From Deltaproteobacteria bacterium RBG_16_54_18 (GTDB taxonomy: Bacteria > Desulfobacterota > B13-G15 > RBG-16-54-18): DNA of 23,691 nt. The notes under the pieces are model-generated. The model worked only from the letters and a program-made list of their open reading frames with translations, was not told the origin of the DNA and made no database searches. The DNA lies in the NCBI GenBank assembly GCA_001797935.1, contig MGQT01000107.1:1-23691 (forward strand), in the 5' to 3' direction. Shown in pieces: positions 16,814 to 23,691 of the stretch; the first letter of the stretch is position 1, and each line of letters begins with the position of its first letter. The position numbers and the translations under genes are program-made.

Positions 16814-18241
16814 CTATCCGAACCAACCCGATGCCTGACTTTTCGCAAAGCAAAACCCTATGTGTTTGGGCTGGAGGTATTCAAATAATCCCCATTTCCC
16901 CAGTACCCTTCCCCATCCACTCTCCTTGCATCCACCGAATGGCATCGACGTATCCATCTGGGCAAAGGTGTTCACCCAGACGGTACCACAGTGGGCCTTC
17001 AGGGCTAGCGCATGGGCCTTCTTGATATCCCGCGTCCAAATCTGTAAAACCAGTCCGGTAGGATTATCTTCTATGAGCATTTCAATTTCTTTTTGCTTAC
17101 ATTTTTTGACCAGCAGGATCGGGTCAAAACACTCTTCGTAGATCATCTCCCCAATTTCGATGATCGTAGGCGCGAAAAAATATCCTTGTGTCTCGATGCG
17201 TTTTCCGCCTGTAATGACCTGCCCCCTCTTTTTTAATCTTGCCACTTTATCCATGACTTTTTCCAAATGTCCTTTGGATCGCAAAGGACCCATATGCGTC
17301 GTGGAAGAAAGGGGATTACCCATCTTTATTTTCTCTGTTTTGCCCACCAGCAGAGCCATAAATTCATCGTAGATATCCTCCGCCACGAGGGCAACGCTGG
17401 TACCGATACACATCTGCCCTTGTTTCATGAAGGTCGAGGCAAGGAGGTTTTCCAGTGCTTCCTCCTGATCGGCGTCCGCAAAAATAGCCATCACGTTTAC
17501 GCCGCCCAGCTCACAGAGGAGCTTCTTCGGCTTTGTTATCTGGTGAAAGATCTGGTGCAGGGTATCGCCGGAACCGGTAAAAGAGATGATATCGACATCG
17601 GATGCTGCCAATGCCTTGCCGATGATTGGCCCCTCTCCCGTGACAAAATTGATCAACCCGCGAGGAAATTCCAGCTCATGGAGGTATTTCGCCAAGGTCA
17701 GGAGAGAGAGGCTCCCATATTCCGATAATTTAACAATAACGGCATTCCCCGCGGCCAGGGCGGCAGCGGCATTGAACCCAAAGATCATAAGCGGCACATT
17801 ATATGGCAAAAAGATACCCGCCACGCCAAAGGGGAGATACTGGACCATATCAACGGTATCCGCGCGCGGCGCCGACAGAGAGGCCGGGAAGTCCTTTAAT
17901 AATGATCCATAGTATGCAAAACACTGGGCAGCGAGGGGGACGTCCACGAGCAGGGTCTCCTTAATCGGTTTCCCGATCTCGCGGGACTCAATCTCCGCCA
18001 ACTCCTTGAGATGATCGAGAATGATGTTCGACACACCCGAGACCAAATCCGCCCTTTCTTGCAACGGCGTTTGTTCCCATGCCTGTTGCGCCGCCCTCGC
18101 CTTCTCGATGCACTCCGTTAAATCTTGAGGATCTGCCTGGGGAATTTGGGCAAAGACCTCCGTAGTATAGGGATCTTCAACGGCAATCTGATTTTGTTTC
18201 TCTCTAAACTCTCCGGCTAGATACATGGGATATGTTTTCAT
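16814..18241 (-). CDS. Aldehyde dehydrogenase (NAD(P)-dependent, non-acylating type)
   Basis: This cytoplasmic ALDH of 475 residues oxidises an aldehyde to a carboxylic acid with NAD(P)+. The catalytic cysteine is C278 (QMCIGTS) and the general base is E244 (CELGGVN), with the same 34-residue spacing as in classical ALDHs. The cofactor loop FTGSGDTL is present. The start overlaps the aldolase stop by 4 bases (ATGA-type) with GGAG upstream, so the two are co-translated. It is the last gene of the eight-gene operon and would remove the aldehyde released by the aldolase (acetaldehyde from 5-deoxyribose, or a substituted acetaldehyde). The true substrate is inferred from context only. Confidence 0.9.
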   Translation of the reverse strand: MKTYPMYLAGEFREKQNQIAVEDPYTTEVFAQIPQADPQDLTECIEKARAAQQAWEQTPLQERADLVSGVSNIILDHLKELAEIESREIGKPIKETLLVDVPLAAQCFAYYGSLLKDFPASLSAPRADTVDMVQYLPFGVAGIFLPYNVPLMIFGFNAAAALAAGNAVIVKLSEYGSLSLLTLAKYLHELEFPRGLINFVTGEGPIIGKALAASDVDIISFTGSGDTLHQIFHQITKPKKLLCELGGVNVMAIFADADQEEALENLLASTFMKQGQMCIGTSVALVAEDIYDEFMALLVGKTEKIKMGNPLSSTTHMGPLRSKGHLEKVMDKVARLKKRGQVITGGKRIETQGYFFAPTIIEIGEMIYEECFDPILLVKKCKQKEIEMLIEDNPTGLVLQIWTRDIKKAHALALKAHCGTVWVNTFAQMDTSMPFGGCKESGWGRVLGKWGLFEYLQPKHIGFCFAKSQASGWFG

Positions 18242-19224
18242 AGCGGCTCCAAGGGCAATTCCTTCCAGAGGGTAAATGTCCGTTCGAAGACGGGAAACCA
18301 GCGAGAGAGAAGGGTAAAATCGCCCTTTAATTTTATTTTCCCCTGCGTCTTGGCCACAAAGGGATCAAGTTCTCCGGAAAAGATCTTTCGCCAAACCTTC
18401 TGCGTGGCGGAAAATACGAAGTCGGCGTTATCTTCACGATAGGTCACCTCGACGATCTTCCCCTGTTCATAGCGAAAGGAAAAGACTTCCTCACCGTCCG
18501 TCACCTTGGTGCATATGATGGTAGTTAGATCATATTCCTTCCCCAAGGACTGCGCGCGCTCGTCGTTGTTGATAACCTCCCTTAAGCCGGCAATATGCTC
18601 CGGCGAGAAGAACCTATATTTCTTAGCTGCCGCTTGGAATTGTGTCGGTTTCCTTTCGTGTAGAGAAGAACCGTCGGTGACCAAATGCAAGCGGGCATTG
18701 ACCTCCAGCAACTCAATCAAGGAAAAGGCATACTGAAGGTCCTCTCCTATAGCCACAACGCCGTGGTCCTTGATAACGACAATATCGTTACTTTCTAATG
18801 CCTGATAGACAGAGGTGAGCTCGGTAATCGTCGGGGTTTTTTGGATGATGGCGCTGACCTCGCCGAGATACACTCGTTCCTCGAGCGTAATGGGGATCAG
18901 GTCATCATGATAGTGAAAATAGTGTATGGTGTGCGGGGGATGCGCATGGATGGCCACGTTTTTCCCCGGAAATTGCTGATACATGGAAACATGAAATGGT
19001 TTTTCAGAGGTAGGCTCCTTATCTCCTTCGAGTATAGCCCCTTCTCTGTCTATGACGAGGATATCATCCTCATGGAGAAAGCCTAAATAACTCTCATGAG
19101 CAGTCACGAGAATTTTGTCGTCGATCCTCCTCGACATATTCCCCGACTGCCCATAGGTAAGTCCGCGATTGTACAACTGCGTACCCCACAAGATAATTTC
19201 TCGCTTTTCCTTTTCAAAGCTCAT
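18238..19224 (-). CDS. Class II aldolase fused to an SCP2-like domain
   Basis: This protein has 328 residues. The first 200 are a zinc-dependent class II (fuculose-phosphate/adducin type) aldolase. They have a GNMSRR phosphate loop, catalytic E74, zinc ligands H93 and H95 (HAHPPHT) and H154 (KDHGVV), matching E73, H92, H94 and H155 of E. coli FucA. It probably cleaves a ketose-1-phosphate to DHAP and an aldehyde. The last 110 residues (about 220-325) resemble an SCP2 sterol-carrier fold: a beta-rich part, then FSGELDPFVAKTQGKIKLKG and DFTLLSRWFPVF. That extension is not part of normal aldolases and may bind a hydrophobic tail. The gene overlaps both neighbours by 4 bases. Confidence 0.88.
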   Translation of the reverse strand: MSFEKEKREIILWGTQLYNRGLTYGQSGNMSRRIDDKILVTAHESYLGFLHEDDILVIDREGAILEGDKEPTSEKPFHVSMYQQFPGKNVAIHAHPPHTIHYFHYHDDLIPITLEERVYLGEVSAIIQKTPTITELTSVYQALESNDIVVIKDHGVVAIGEDLQYAFSLIELLEVNARLHLVTDGSSLHERKPTQFQAAAKKYRFFSPEHIAGLREVINNDERAQSLGKEYDLTTIICTKVTDGEEVFSFRYEQGKIVEVTYREDNADFVFSATQKVWRKIFSGELDPFVAKTQGKIKLKGDFTLLSRWFPVFERTFTLWKELPLEPL

Positions 19225-19691
19225 TGGATTATATCCAGGGGAATAGATTCGTCACCGGTCTTCATCATTTCGTTATACTGAATGCGGAGATGTCCGTCAA
19301 GCACTGATGTGTCCAGTGCTGATTGCGGCAGTGTGTCGCCTTGCCGTAGTTTAATCGGCACGCTATGTAAGTGCGCGAGCAAACAGACATAGAGGCTGCC
19401 GCAGATGCCTACCATGTGGTGATTTGCCATTTTTTTATAAAAGAACATGAGCGTTTCCACTTTGTTTTTATAAAAGAGGACCCCCAACATGTTGTCGGTG
19501 GTATAGGCGCATCTAATCCCTTTTTCTTGCAGTCTTTTCACTATTGTGAGGCCAAGGCAATGAGGCATCATCTCGGGCACAAGAACCAGCATCCCTTTTT
19601 CAGCCTTCATGTCCTTTGTTATCTCTGCTATTCCTTGATACGATGGCACCCCCCACAGGAGTAGGCCACTTTTCACCTCACTTAAGCGCAT
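19221..19691 (-). CDS. Half-size, catalytically degenerate IF-2B/MtnA-fold protein
   Basis: This protein of 156 residues aligns by eye with the C-terminal Rossmann-like half of the adjacent MtnA-like isomerase. VPEMMPHCLGLTIVKRLQEK sits on the ETRPYLQGSRLTLWELQ segment, TTDNMLGVLFYKNKV on CDNQAAVLMQQGLV, and VGICGSLYVCLLAHLHSVPI on NKIGTYALARLAHYFNIPF. The catalytic Asp motif (GSDR) is absent, replaced around FYKK. It is probably a non-catalytic partner or regulatory subunit, much as eIF2B regulatory subunits share this fold. A near-perfect ribosome site fixes the ATG at 19691, ten bases inside the isomerase gene. It overlaps the aldolase gene by 4 bases. No known name fits. Confidence 0.75.
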   Translation of the reverse strand: MRLSEVKSGLLLWGVPSYQGIAEITKDMKAEKGMLVLVPEMMPHCLGLTIVKRLQEKGIRCAYTTDNMLGVLFYKNKVETLMFFYKKMANHHMVGICGSLYVCLLAHLHSVPIKLRQGDTLPQSALDTSVLDGHLRIQYNEMMKTGDESIPLDIIQ

Positions 19692-20596
19692 GCAACCTCC
19701 CCTGAGATGTCTATCCAACCGGAGATGAATTCAGCAGGGGTAATGTCAAAGGCAGGATACAAGGCATCCGGCCACGGACCGTTCCCCTCAAGCCACAGAA
19801 AAACTTCATGAGGAGGTCGTTCCTCGATAGTGATGTCTTCTATATCTATCGCCAGCGGAAACTGTGTCAACACATAAAAAGGAATGTTAAAGTAATGGGC
19901 GAGCCGGGCCAAGGCGTAGGTCCCAATCTTATTGATGATGTCCCCCCGCTTTGTTGACCTGTCCGAGCCGGTGACGATGCAATTAACGAGCCCCTGCTGC
20001 ATCAAAACGGCTGCCTGGTTATCACACAACACCTGCACCGGGAGCTGGGCCCTCTGCAATTCCCACAGAGTGAGCCGTGAACCTTGAAGATAGGGACGCG
20101 TCTCAGAGACGAAGAAGGTGGCAGTTTTCCCCATTTCCGAGAGGGCATCGGCAAGATAGATAAGCTCCCCGTTGACGTTGCAGATGGTCAAAATACGCGC
20201 ATCGTAGGGGAGAATTTCGGCCAATCTCTGTGATCGCACCTTTTTCTTCTTATCAAGTCCTTGGACAATACTTGCGACTGCCGCAGACAGCGCGGGTGTT
20301 TTTTGCGTGGCCCCTTTGAGGACACCTGCCAGGGAATTGAAATCAAAGGTCGGGCGTACCTTCTTAAAGGCTGTAGCTATGCCTTCAATCTCACCAGTAA
20401 GCGCACACGTATACAAAAACAATAACACCTGCCCGAACGCCCTCGTCTTCATCTGGCCGAGGACCTCCAAAGCATCTTCAAGGGACTTCACTTCGAGGTA
20501 GGATTCCTCAAGGGGCAGCCTCGTTTCATCAAGGACATAGATCGTCTGCCCTTCGAGCCGCACCGGGAAGCAGAGGGAGCTCTCCATCCGTTTCAT
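19682..20596 (-). CDS. MtnA-like (5-methylthioribose-1-phosphate) isomerase
   Basis: This aldose-1-phosphate to ketose-1-phosphate isomerase of 304 residues is about 40 shorter than usual MtnA. Both catalytic residues of the family are kept: C139 (ILTICN) and D212 (TGSDR). Substrate-site segments also remain: VLDETRLPLEE at 21-31, R52, RPT at 81-83, ETRPYLQGSRLT at 165-176 and NKIGTY at 222-227. The N-terminal RGAPAIG stretch of standard MtnA is replaced by TRAFGQVLLF, so the substrate may differ. Expected reaction: 5-(methylthio- or deoxy-)ribose-1-phosphate to the ribulose-1-phosphate. It follows acpS after 87 bases, the only real gap in the operon. No strong ribosome site precedes the ATG. 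Confidence 0.85.
   Translation of the reverse strand: MKRMESSLCFPVRLEGQTIYVLDETRLPLEESYLEVKSLEDALEVLGQMKTRAFGQVLLFLYTCALTGEIEGIATAFKKVRPTFDFNSLAGVLKGATQKTPALSAAVASIVQGLDKKKKVRSQRLAEILPYDARILTICNVNGELIYLADALSEMGKTATFFVSETRPYLQGSRLTLWELQRAQLPVQVLCDNQAAVLMQQGLVNCIVTGSDRSTKRGDIINKIGTYALARLAHYFNIPFYVLTQFPLAIDIEDITIEERPPHEVFLWLEGNGPWPDALYPAFDITPAEFISGWIDISGEVACA
19696..19703 (-). promoter_or_regulatory. Ribosome binding site of the half-size IF-2B-fold gene
   Basis: Minus-strand AGGGGAGG lies 4 bases before the ATG at 19691 and inside the end of the isomerase gene. It decides against the upstream in-frame ATG at 19718 and shows that this short gene is translated on its own. Confidence 0.8.
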
Positions 20597-20605
20597 CGCT
20601 CACAT

Positions 20606-20636
20606 CGATACCCATGCCTGGGCGAACTTGGTATCG
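20606..20636 (-). other. Inverted repeat just upstream of the MtnA-like gene
   Basis: CGATACC and GGTATCG form a 7-bp inverted repeat around a 17-base interior that holds an alternative CCCA/TGGG stem. It ends about 10 bases before the start codon at 20596, in the only sizeable gap of the operon. It could be a translational control hairpin, an mRNA processing site or an operator. There is no T tract, so it is not an intrinsic terminator. Confidence 0.4.
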
Positions 20637-20683
20637 GTTTTTCTCCGGCGAAATAAATGCCCATAGGCAGCGTCCTCGTCATG

Positions 20684-21022
20684 TCAGATAACCAAGGCGT
20701 GCGATATCACCATGTCTCTGTTGATAGCACATGCCAACTTAACGTTCTGTGTTACATTTGTTTTTTTTATGTATATTACGGGCGTGCCCGTAATATTGCG
20801 AATGATGATATCCTTCCACCCAAGGTCGCCATCGGCGCTGGCTTTATATATTGCTTCCTTGGCAGCAATATAACAACTCAGTTTTTTAAAAAAATTCCTC
20901 GTTCGTTCTGCGGGAAGTTCCTTAATCTCATCCTCATCCAATATTTTCTCTACAAATAACGACCCATGCCGTTGATAGAGAGCTTCAATCCGCCCTACGT
21001 CTACTATATCTATTCCGATCAT
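20684..21022 (-). CDS. acpS: Holo-[acyl-carrier-protein] synthase
   Basis: This enzyme transfers the 4'-phosphopantetheine arm of CoA to acyl carrier protein. At 112 residues it is slightly short. The opening MIGIDIVDVGRIE contains D8, and YIAAKEAIYKA contains E56, the two Mg2+-binding residues of AcpS. The usual Ser-x-Ser-His of the last strand reads ACAINRD before the terminal SHALVI, so the C-terminus is divergent. The start overlaps the phosphorylase stop by 4 bases, so it is translated with the salvage genes. No acyl carrier protein or fatty-acid gene is beside it, so it may simply share the transcript or serve a carrier protein encoded elsewhere. Confidence 0.88.
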   Translation of the reverse strand: MIGIDIVDVGRIEALYQRHGSLFVEKILDEDEIKELPAERTRNFFKKLSCYIAAKEAIYKASADGDLGWKDIIIRNITGTPVIYIKKTNVTQNVKLACAINRDMVISHALVI

Positions 21023-21768
21023 TTCCCCTCTAATATGGTTATTGCCTCTAGGGCGACATTTATCATAGTAGTTTCCGAAATATAGTAAGCAGGATTGGTA
21101 AAACCCATCTCTCCCGTCATCACGTTATCGCTGACCGCAAGCAAGGAGGCCGCCTTTACCTTATTGATCTGAGCAATGGTAAGCAGGGCGGAAGAAACCA
21201 TATCAACGGCGATTGCGCCGGCGGCGGCCTTTTCCTCTACCAGCTCCTTTGTTTCACGCAACAGGGCGTCCGTGGACCAAACCTTCCCCGTATGCACGGT
21301 GGCACCAAGCTTTTTTGCCGCCTTTTCTATCGCTGCGGTAAGCTGAGGGTCGGGCTCCGTGACGAAATTACTATCGACATAATATGGGGTAACCCCATCC
21401 CCTCTCATGGAGGCGGTGGCCAAAATGAGATCTCCCACTTTAATGTCTTCGCGCAAAGCGCCGCACGATCCCAGGCGGATTATATTATCCGCTTGGATGC
21501 TGCATACAATCTCGGTAGTGATGGCCGTGTTAGCCGAAAACATTCCGCCGTTCATGGCGGTAAGACGTACCCCGTTATAGTCGCCGGTATACATCGTATG
21601 CTCCATAAAAGAAAAGTTCTTCATCGGATTCGTGATTTTTTTTACCAGCGCCGTCAACCTATCGGGAGTACCCGGCATGATGACATATTTACCGATATCT
21701 TGCGGGCGCAGCTGAACCATGCCCGCGAGGTCCTTCCCCGTCAAATGGATTGCTTTTTTCATCGGCAT
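21019..21768 (-). CDS. Nucleoside phosphorylase (PNP/UDP family)
   Basis: This cytoplasmic enzyme of 249 residues is of the NP-I fold and is expected to split a nucleoside with phosphate into base and pentose-1-phosphate. Phosphate-site residues G33 and R37 (GTPDR) and the RLGSCGAL loop are present. D214 in VSDN matches the purine-protonating Asp of PNPs. The ribose-contact motif, usually E-M-E, reads D189-M190-V191: the second Glu, which normally binds the 2'- and 3'-hydroxyls, is lost. GGGAGAG precedes the ATG, two bases after the amidohydrolase stop. In context it would feed an MtnA-like isomerase, so 5'-deoxyadenosine, methylthioadenosine or a related adenosyl compound is the likely substrate (inference). 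Confidence 0.87.
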   Translation of the reverse strand: MPMKKAIHLTGKDLAGMVQLRPQDIGKYVIMPGTPDRLTALVKKITNPMKNFSFMEHTMYTGDYNGVRLTAMNGGMFSANTAITTEIVCSIQADNIIRLGSCGALREDIKVGDLILATASMRGDGVTPYYVDSNFVTEPDPQLTAAIEKAAKKLGATVHTGKVWSTDALLRETKELVEEKAAAGAIAVDMVSSALLTIAQINKVKAASLLAVSDNVMTGEMGFTNPAYYISETTMINVALEAITILEGK

Positions 21769-21770
21769 CG

Positions 21771-22694
21771 TTACTCTCCCTTTTTCTTCATTAAATTAAT
21801 CAAATTTTTGCCCTTGATATTTTCTTTTCCCTCTTTATCGATATCCAACGTCTCTAGGGCTTCAAGACTTTCAGTGGGATTTTTCTGGGCGGGGAAATCA
21901 GACCCCCATAGTATGTGCTGCGGCCCAAAAAAATCTAAGGCCATAGTGAGCAGGGAGGTCGATTTTACTCCACTGATATCGACAAAGACATTTTTTAAAA
22001 TTTTCGACGGTGCACTCCCTAAATCCTTGACCATGTCCCTTGAGCGAAGCATCGAGTACGTCGAGTCAAAGCGATCGACCAAAAAAGGCAGCACGCCGGC
22101 AAAATGGGCAAATACCACATTAAGACCTTTATGTCGGTTAAATACGCCGGACATCATCATGGTGCCGGCGCACATGGTAATATCAAAAAGATATTCCACC
22201 ACCGGCATAAGGAGTGGATCTTTCACCCGGTCGAAGCCAATAGGATTTATTGTCTGTGAGTGAACGAAGACCGGCAGATTGTCGTGCTCTGCACGTTCCC
22301 ATAGAGGCGAGAAACCATCATCGCCGAGATAGTGCCCTTCATGGCTCGAGGCCAAAGAAAGGCCGATCAATCCCAAGTCTTGTATCTTATCTATCTCGTG
22401 TACCATCTCGTCGGGGCGACCCATAGGTAGAATTCCCGCACCGAGCAGTCGGTCTGGATATTCTTTGATCTTTTTTCCGATCCCCTTGTTATAAAGATCA
22501 CACAGCCTTGACCACCCCCCTAGCTTCAGGTGGGCATCTGAGCTTGGATACAGCAACACCGCTTTTTCTATCCCGGCATCGTCGAGTATCTTCAGGAGCA
22601 GGTTCATATCCGACCACCCCGTGTGGTAAAAGGAGGTATGCTGTGCCACCTCAGGCGGCATCCAATGCGTATGGGCATCCCAGACCGGCGACAT
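21771..22694 (-). CDS. Amidohydrolase-2 (ACMSD-like) family metal-dependent hydrolase
   Basis: This TIM-barrel protein of 307 residues is from the amidohydrolase superfamily, in the subgroup that includes ACMSD-type decarboxylases and various C-C or C-N hydrolases. Metal and active-site elements seen are H8-x-H10 (DAHTHWMP), VFVHSQ near 160, FAHFAG near 215 and WGSDFPA near 275. The reaction cannot be predicted. It does not carry the adenosine deaminase signature, so purine deamination is unlikely. It starts 4 bases after the radical SAM stop and ends 2 bases before the phosphorylase, so it belongs to the same transcript and probably acts on an intermediate of that pathway. Confidence 0.85.
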   Translation of the reverse strand: MSPVWDAHTHWMPPEVAQHTSFYHTGWSDMNLLLKILDDAGIEKAVLLYPSSDAHLKLGGWSRLCDLYNKGIGKKIKEYPDRLLGAGILPMGRPDEMVHEIDKIQDLGLIGLSLASSHEGHYLGDDGFSPLWERAEHDNLPVFVHSQTINPIGFDRVKDPLLMPVVEYLFDITMCAGTMMMSGVFNRHKGLNVVFAHFAGVLPFLVDRFDSTYSMLRSRDMVKDLGSAPSKILKNVFVDISGVKSTSLLTMALDFFGPQHILWGSDFPAQKNPTESLEALETLDIDKEGKENIKGKNLINLMKKKGE

Positions 22695-22698
22695 TGTT

Positions 22699-23691
22699 TT
22701 AAATGTGAAGCTTACCTTCTACCGCCCCGGCCTCCCACTGGGGGACGTGATTCATGACGTCCTGAAAGCAGAGCTTGGCCAGCGGGTCAAAATTGCTCTC
22801 GAGTATGCGGTGGATCCTCCCTGGTTTGCTGTAAAATTCTCGCATGCACCAGGCTCCCAGCCTTCCCAAATCCTCTATGGAAAGATGGTTGGTGGGGACA
22901 ACGGGATGTAAAAAATCCCACTTGAGTACATCGACCTTAAGGGGATCTACCCATCCTTGCTTTATCGAATCGTCCCAATGGGGTGAACCAGGAGGCGGCG
23001 TGAGATAGCCGATCCACAGGATGTCGGGATCTACTTGATCGGCAAAGGCAAATCGTTCTTTAATGATCTGCTCCGTATCGTAATCAAAGCCGACCATAAT
23101 ATCGCCGACGATGGCGATATCGCTTCTTCGCAGGATCTCAATGGTCTTAAATATCTGGTCAATCGTGATTCCTTTTTCCAATTTTCTTAATTCTTGCTCG
23201 CTCGCCACCTCGATACCGAACACACCCATAAACATCCCTGCCTCTTTCATAAGGGGGATGTCCTGTTCGGACTTTACCCAGTCACTCGCACAACCAAGGC
23301 TTACCCACTTCATCTGCAAGCCCCGTTTAATCTTCTCTTCGCAGAACTCCCGCGCCCTCTTACCGTTGACATTAAAGTTGTCTTCTTGAATAACGATAAC
23401 CTGGACGCCAAATTCTTTTTCCAAAAACTCCACCTCATCGACAACGCGCTTTGCCGACTTGGCGCGCCACTTAAGGAACTGCTTTAACGCCCGCGGGTCA
23501 TGCTCGCTCCACTCATAACAAAAGGTACACGCATGCGGGCACCCCCGCGAAGTCACGATCTCCATGAAGGGCTTCCAGTACGTGTGCCCGACATATTTTT
23601 CCATGGGAAATAGATCGTAGGCAGGCAAAGGGAGCGCATCTAAGTCCATGATGAGATCGCGCACCGGGCCAAAAATTACATTTCCATTGTC
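22699..23691 (-). CDS. Radical SAM protein of the B12-binding type, 5' end outside the window
   Basis: This gene is open to the right edge. The reading frame continues through DNGNVIFGPVRDL before the linker DALPLPAYDLFPMEKY, which typically joins an N-terminal cobalamin-binding domain to the radical SAM core. The core begins MEIVTSRGCPHACTFCYEW, containing the C-x3-C-x2-C cluster motif, and continues with QEDNFNVN, GIEVASE and GDIMVGFDYDT, strands of the BchE/methyltransferase-like group. A GTG at 23664 could be mistaken for the start, but the conserved sequence runs past it. The B12 domain itself is not visible and is inferred from the linker and family. It heads the operon as seen and would be a source of 5'-deoxyadenosine. 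Substrate unknown. Confidence 0.88.
   Translation of the reverse strand, partial: DNGNVIFGPVRDLIMDLDALPLPAYDLFPMEKYVGHTYWKPFMEIVTSRGCPHACTFCYEWSEHDPRALKQFLKWRAKSAKRVVDEVEFLEKEFGVQVIVIQEDNFNVNGKRAREFCEEKIKRGLQMKWVSLGCASDWVKSEQDIPLMKEAGMFMGVFGIEVASEQELRKLEKGITIDQIFKTIEILRRSDIAIVGDIMVGFDYDTEQIIKERFAFADQVDPDILWIGYLTPPPGSPHWDDSIKQGWVDPLKVDVLKWDFLHPVVPTNHLSIEDLGRLGAWCMREFYSKPGRIHRILESNFDPLAKLCFQDVMNHVPQWEAGAVEGKLHI

Noticed and set aside
21292..22263. Plus-strand open frame of 323 codons
   Set aside because: It lies opposite the well-supported phosphorylase and amidohydrolase genes, has no family resemblance and is antisense shadow.

Overview
The window is bacterial chromosomal DNA of roughly even base composition with short intergenic gaps. 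An adenosylcobalamin-dependent (class II) ribonucleotide reductase, several radical SAM enzymes and a nucleoside-salvage operon suggest an anaerobic or microaerophilic bacterium. The protein styles remind me of Desulfobacterota/Syntrophia-type genomes, but that placement is a low-confidence inference. I see no insertion sequence, CRISPR array, prophage or rRNA. No gene-free stretch exceeds about 250 bases.

Layout. At 24-2136 (+) are a radical SAM protein and a family-2 glycosyltransferase. At 2212-9136 (-) is a run of housekeeping and transport genes: a DUF6498-like membrane protein, ChrA, CorA, ProC, tRNA-Ala(CGC), an NMN/NaMN adenylyltransferase-like protein and a beta-CASP metallo-beta-lactamase RNA-processing-type enzyme. 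At 9373-11712 (+) are an isochorismatase-family hydrolase and class II NrdJ. At 11732-12439 (-) is a broken cytidylate-kinase-like gene with two frame changes and an in-frame stop. At 12685-16743 (+) are a soluble PRC/MgtE_N/CBS protein, an atypical NRAMP transporter, a DedA protein and a YhhQ-type queuosine-precursor transporter. A leader RNA with competing stems precedes the first of these.

The most interesting part is 16814 to the right edge (-), an eight-gene, tightly coupled operon. In transcription order it holds a B12-type radical SAM protein (cut by the window edge), an amidohydrolase, a nucleoside phosphorylase, AcpS, an MtnA-like sugar-phosphate isomerase, a half-size degenerate paralogue of the isomerase fold, a class II aldolase fused to an SCP2-like lipid-binding domain, and an aldehyde dehydrogenase. 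Phosphorylase, isomerase, aldolase and aldehyde dehydrogenase are the steps expected of a DHAP shunt: 5'-substituted 5'-deoxyadenosine to adenine plus sugar-1-phosphate, then ketose-1-phosphate, then DHAP plus an aldehyde, then an acid. The SCP2 fusion, the altered ribose-contact motif of the phosphorylase and the half-isomerase subunit are not part of the shunts I know. They suggest an unusual, possibly hydrophobic, substrate.
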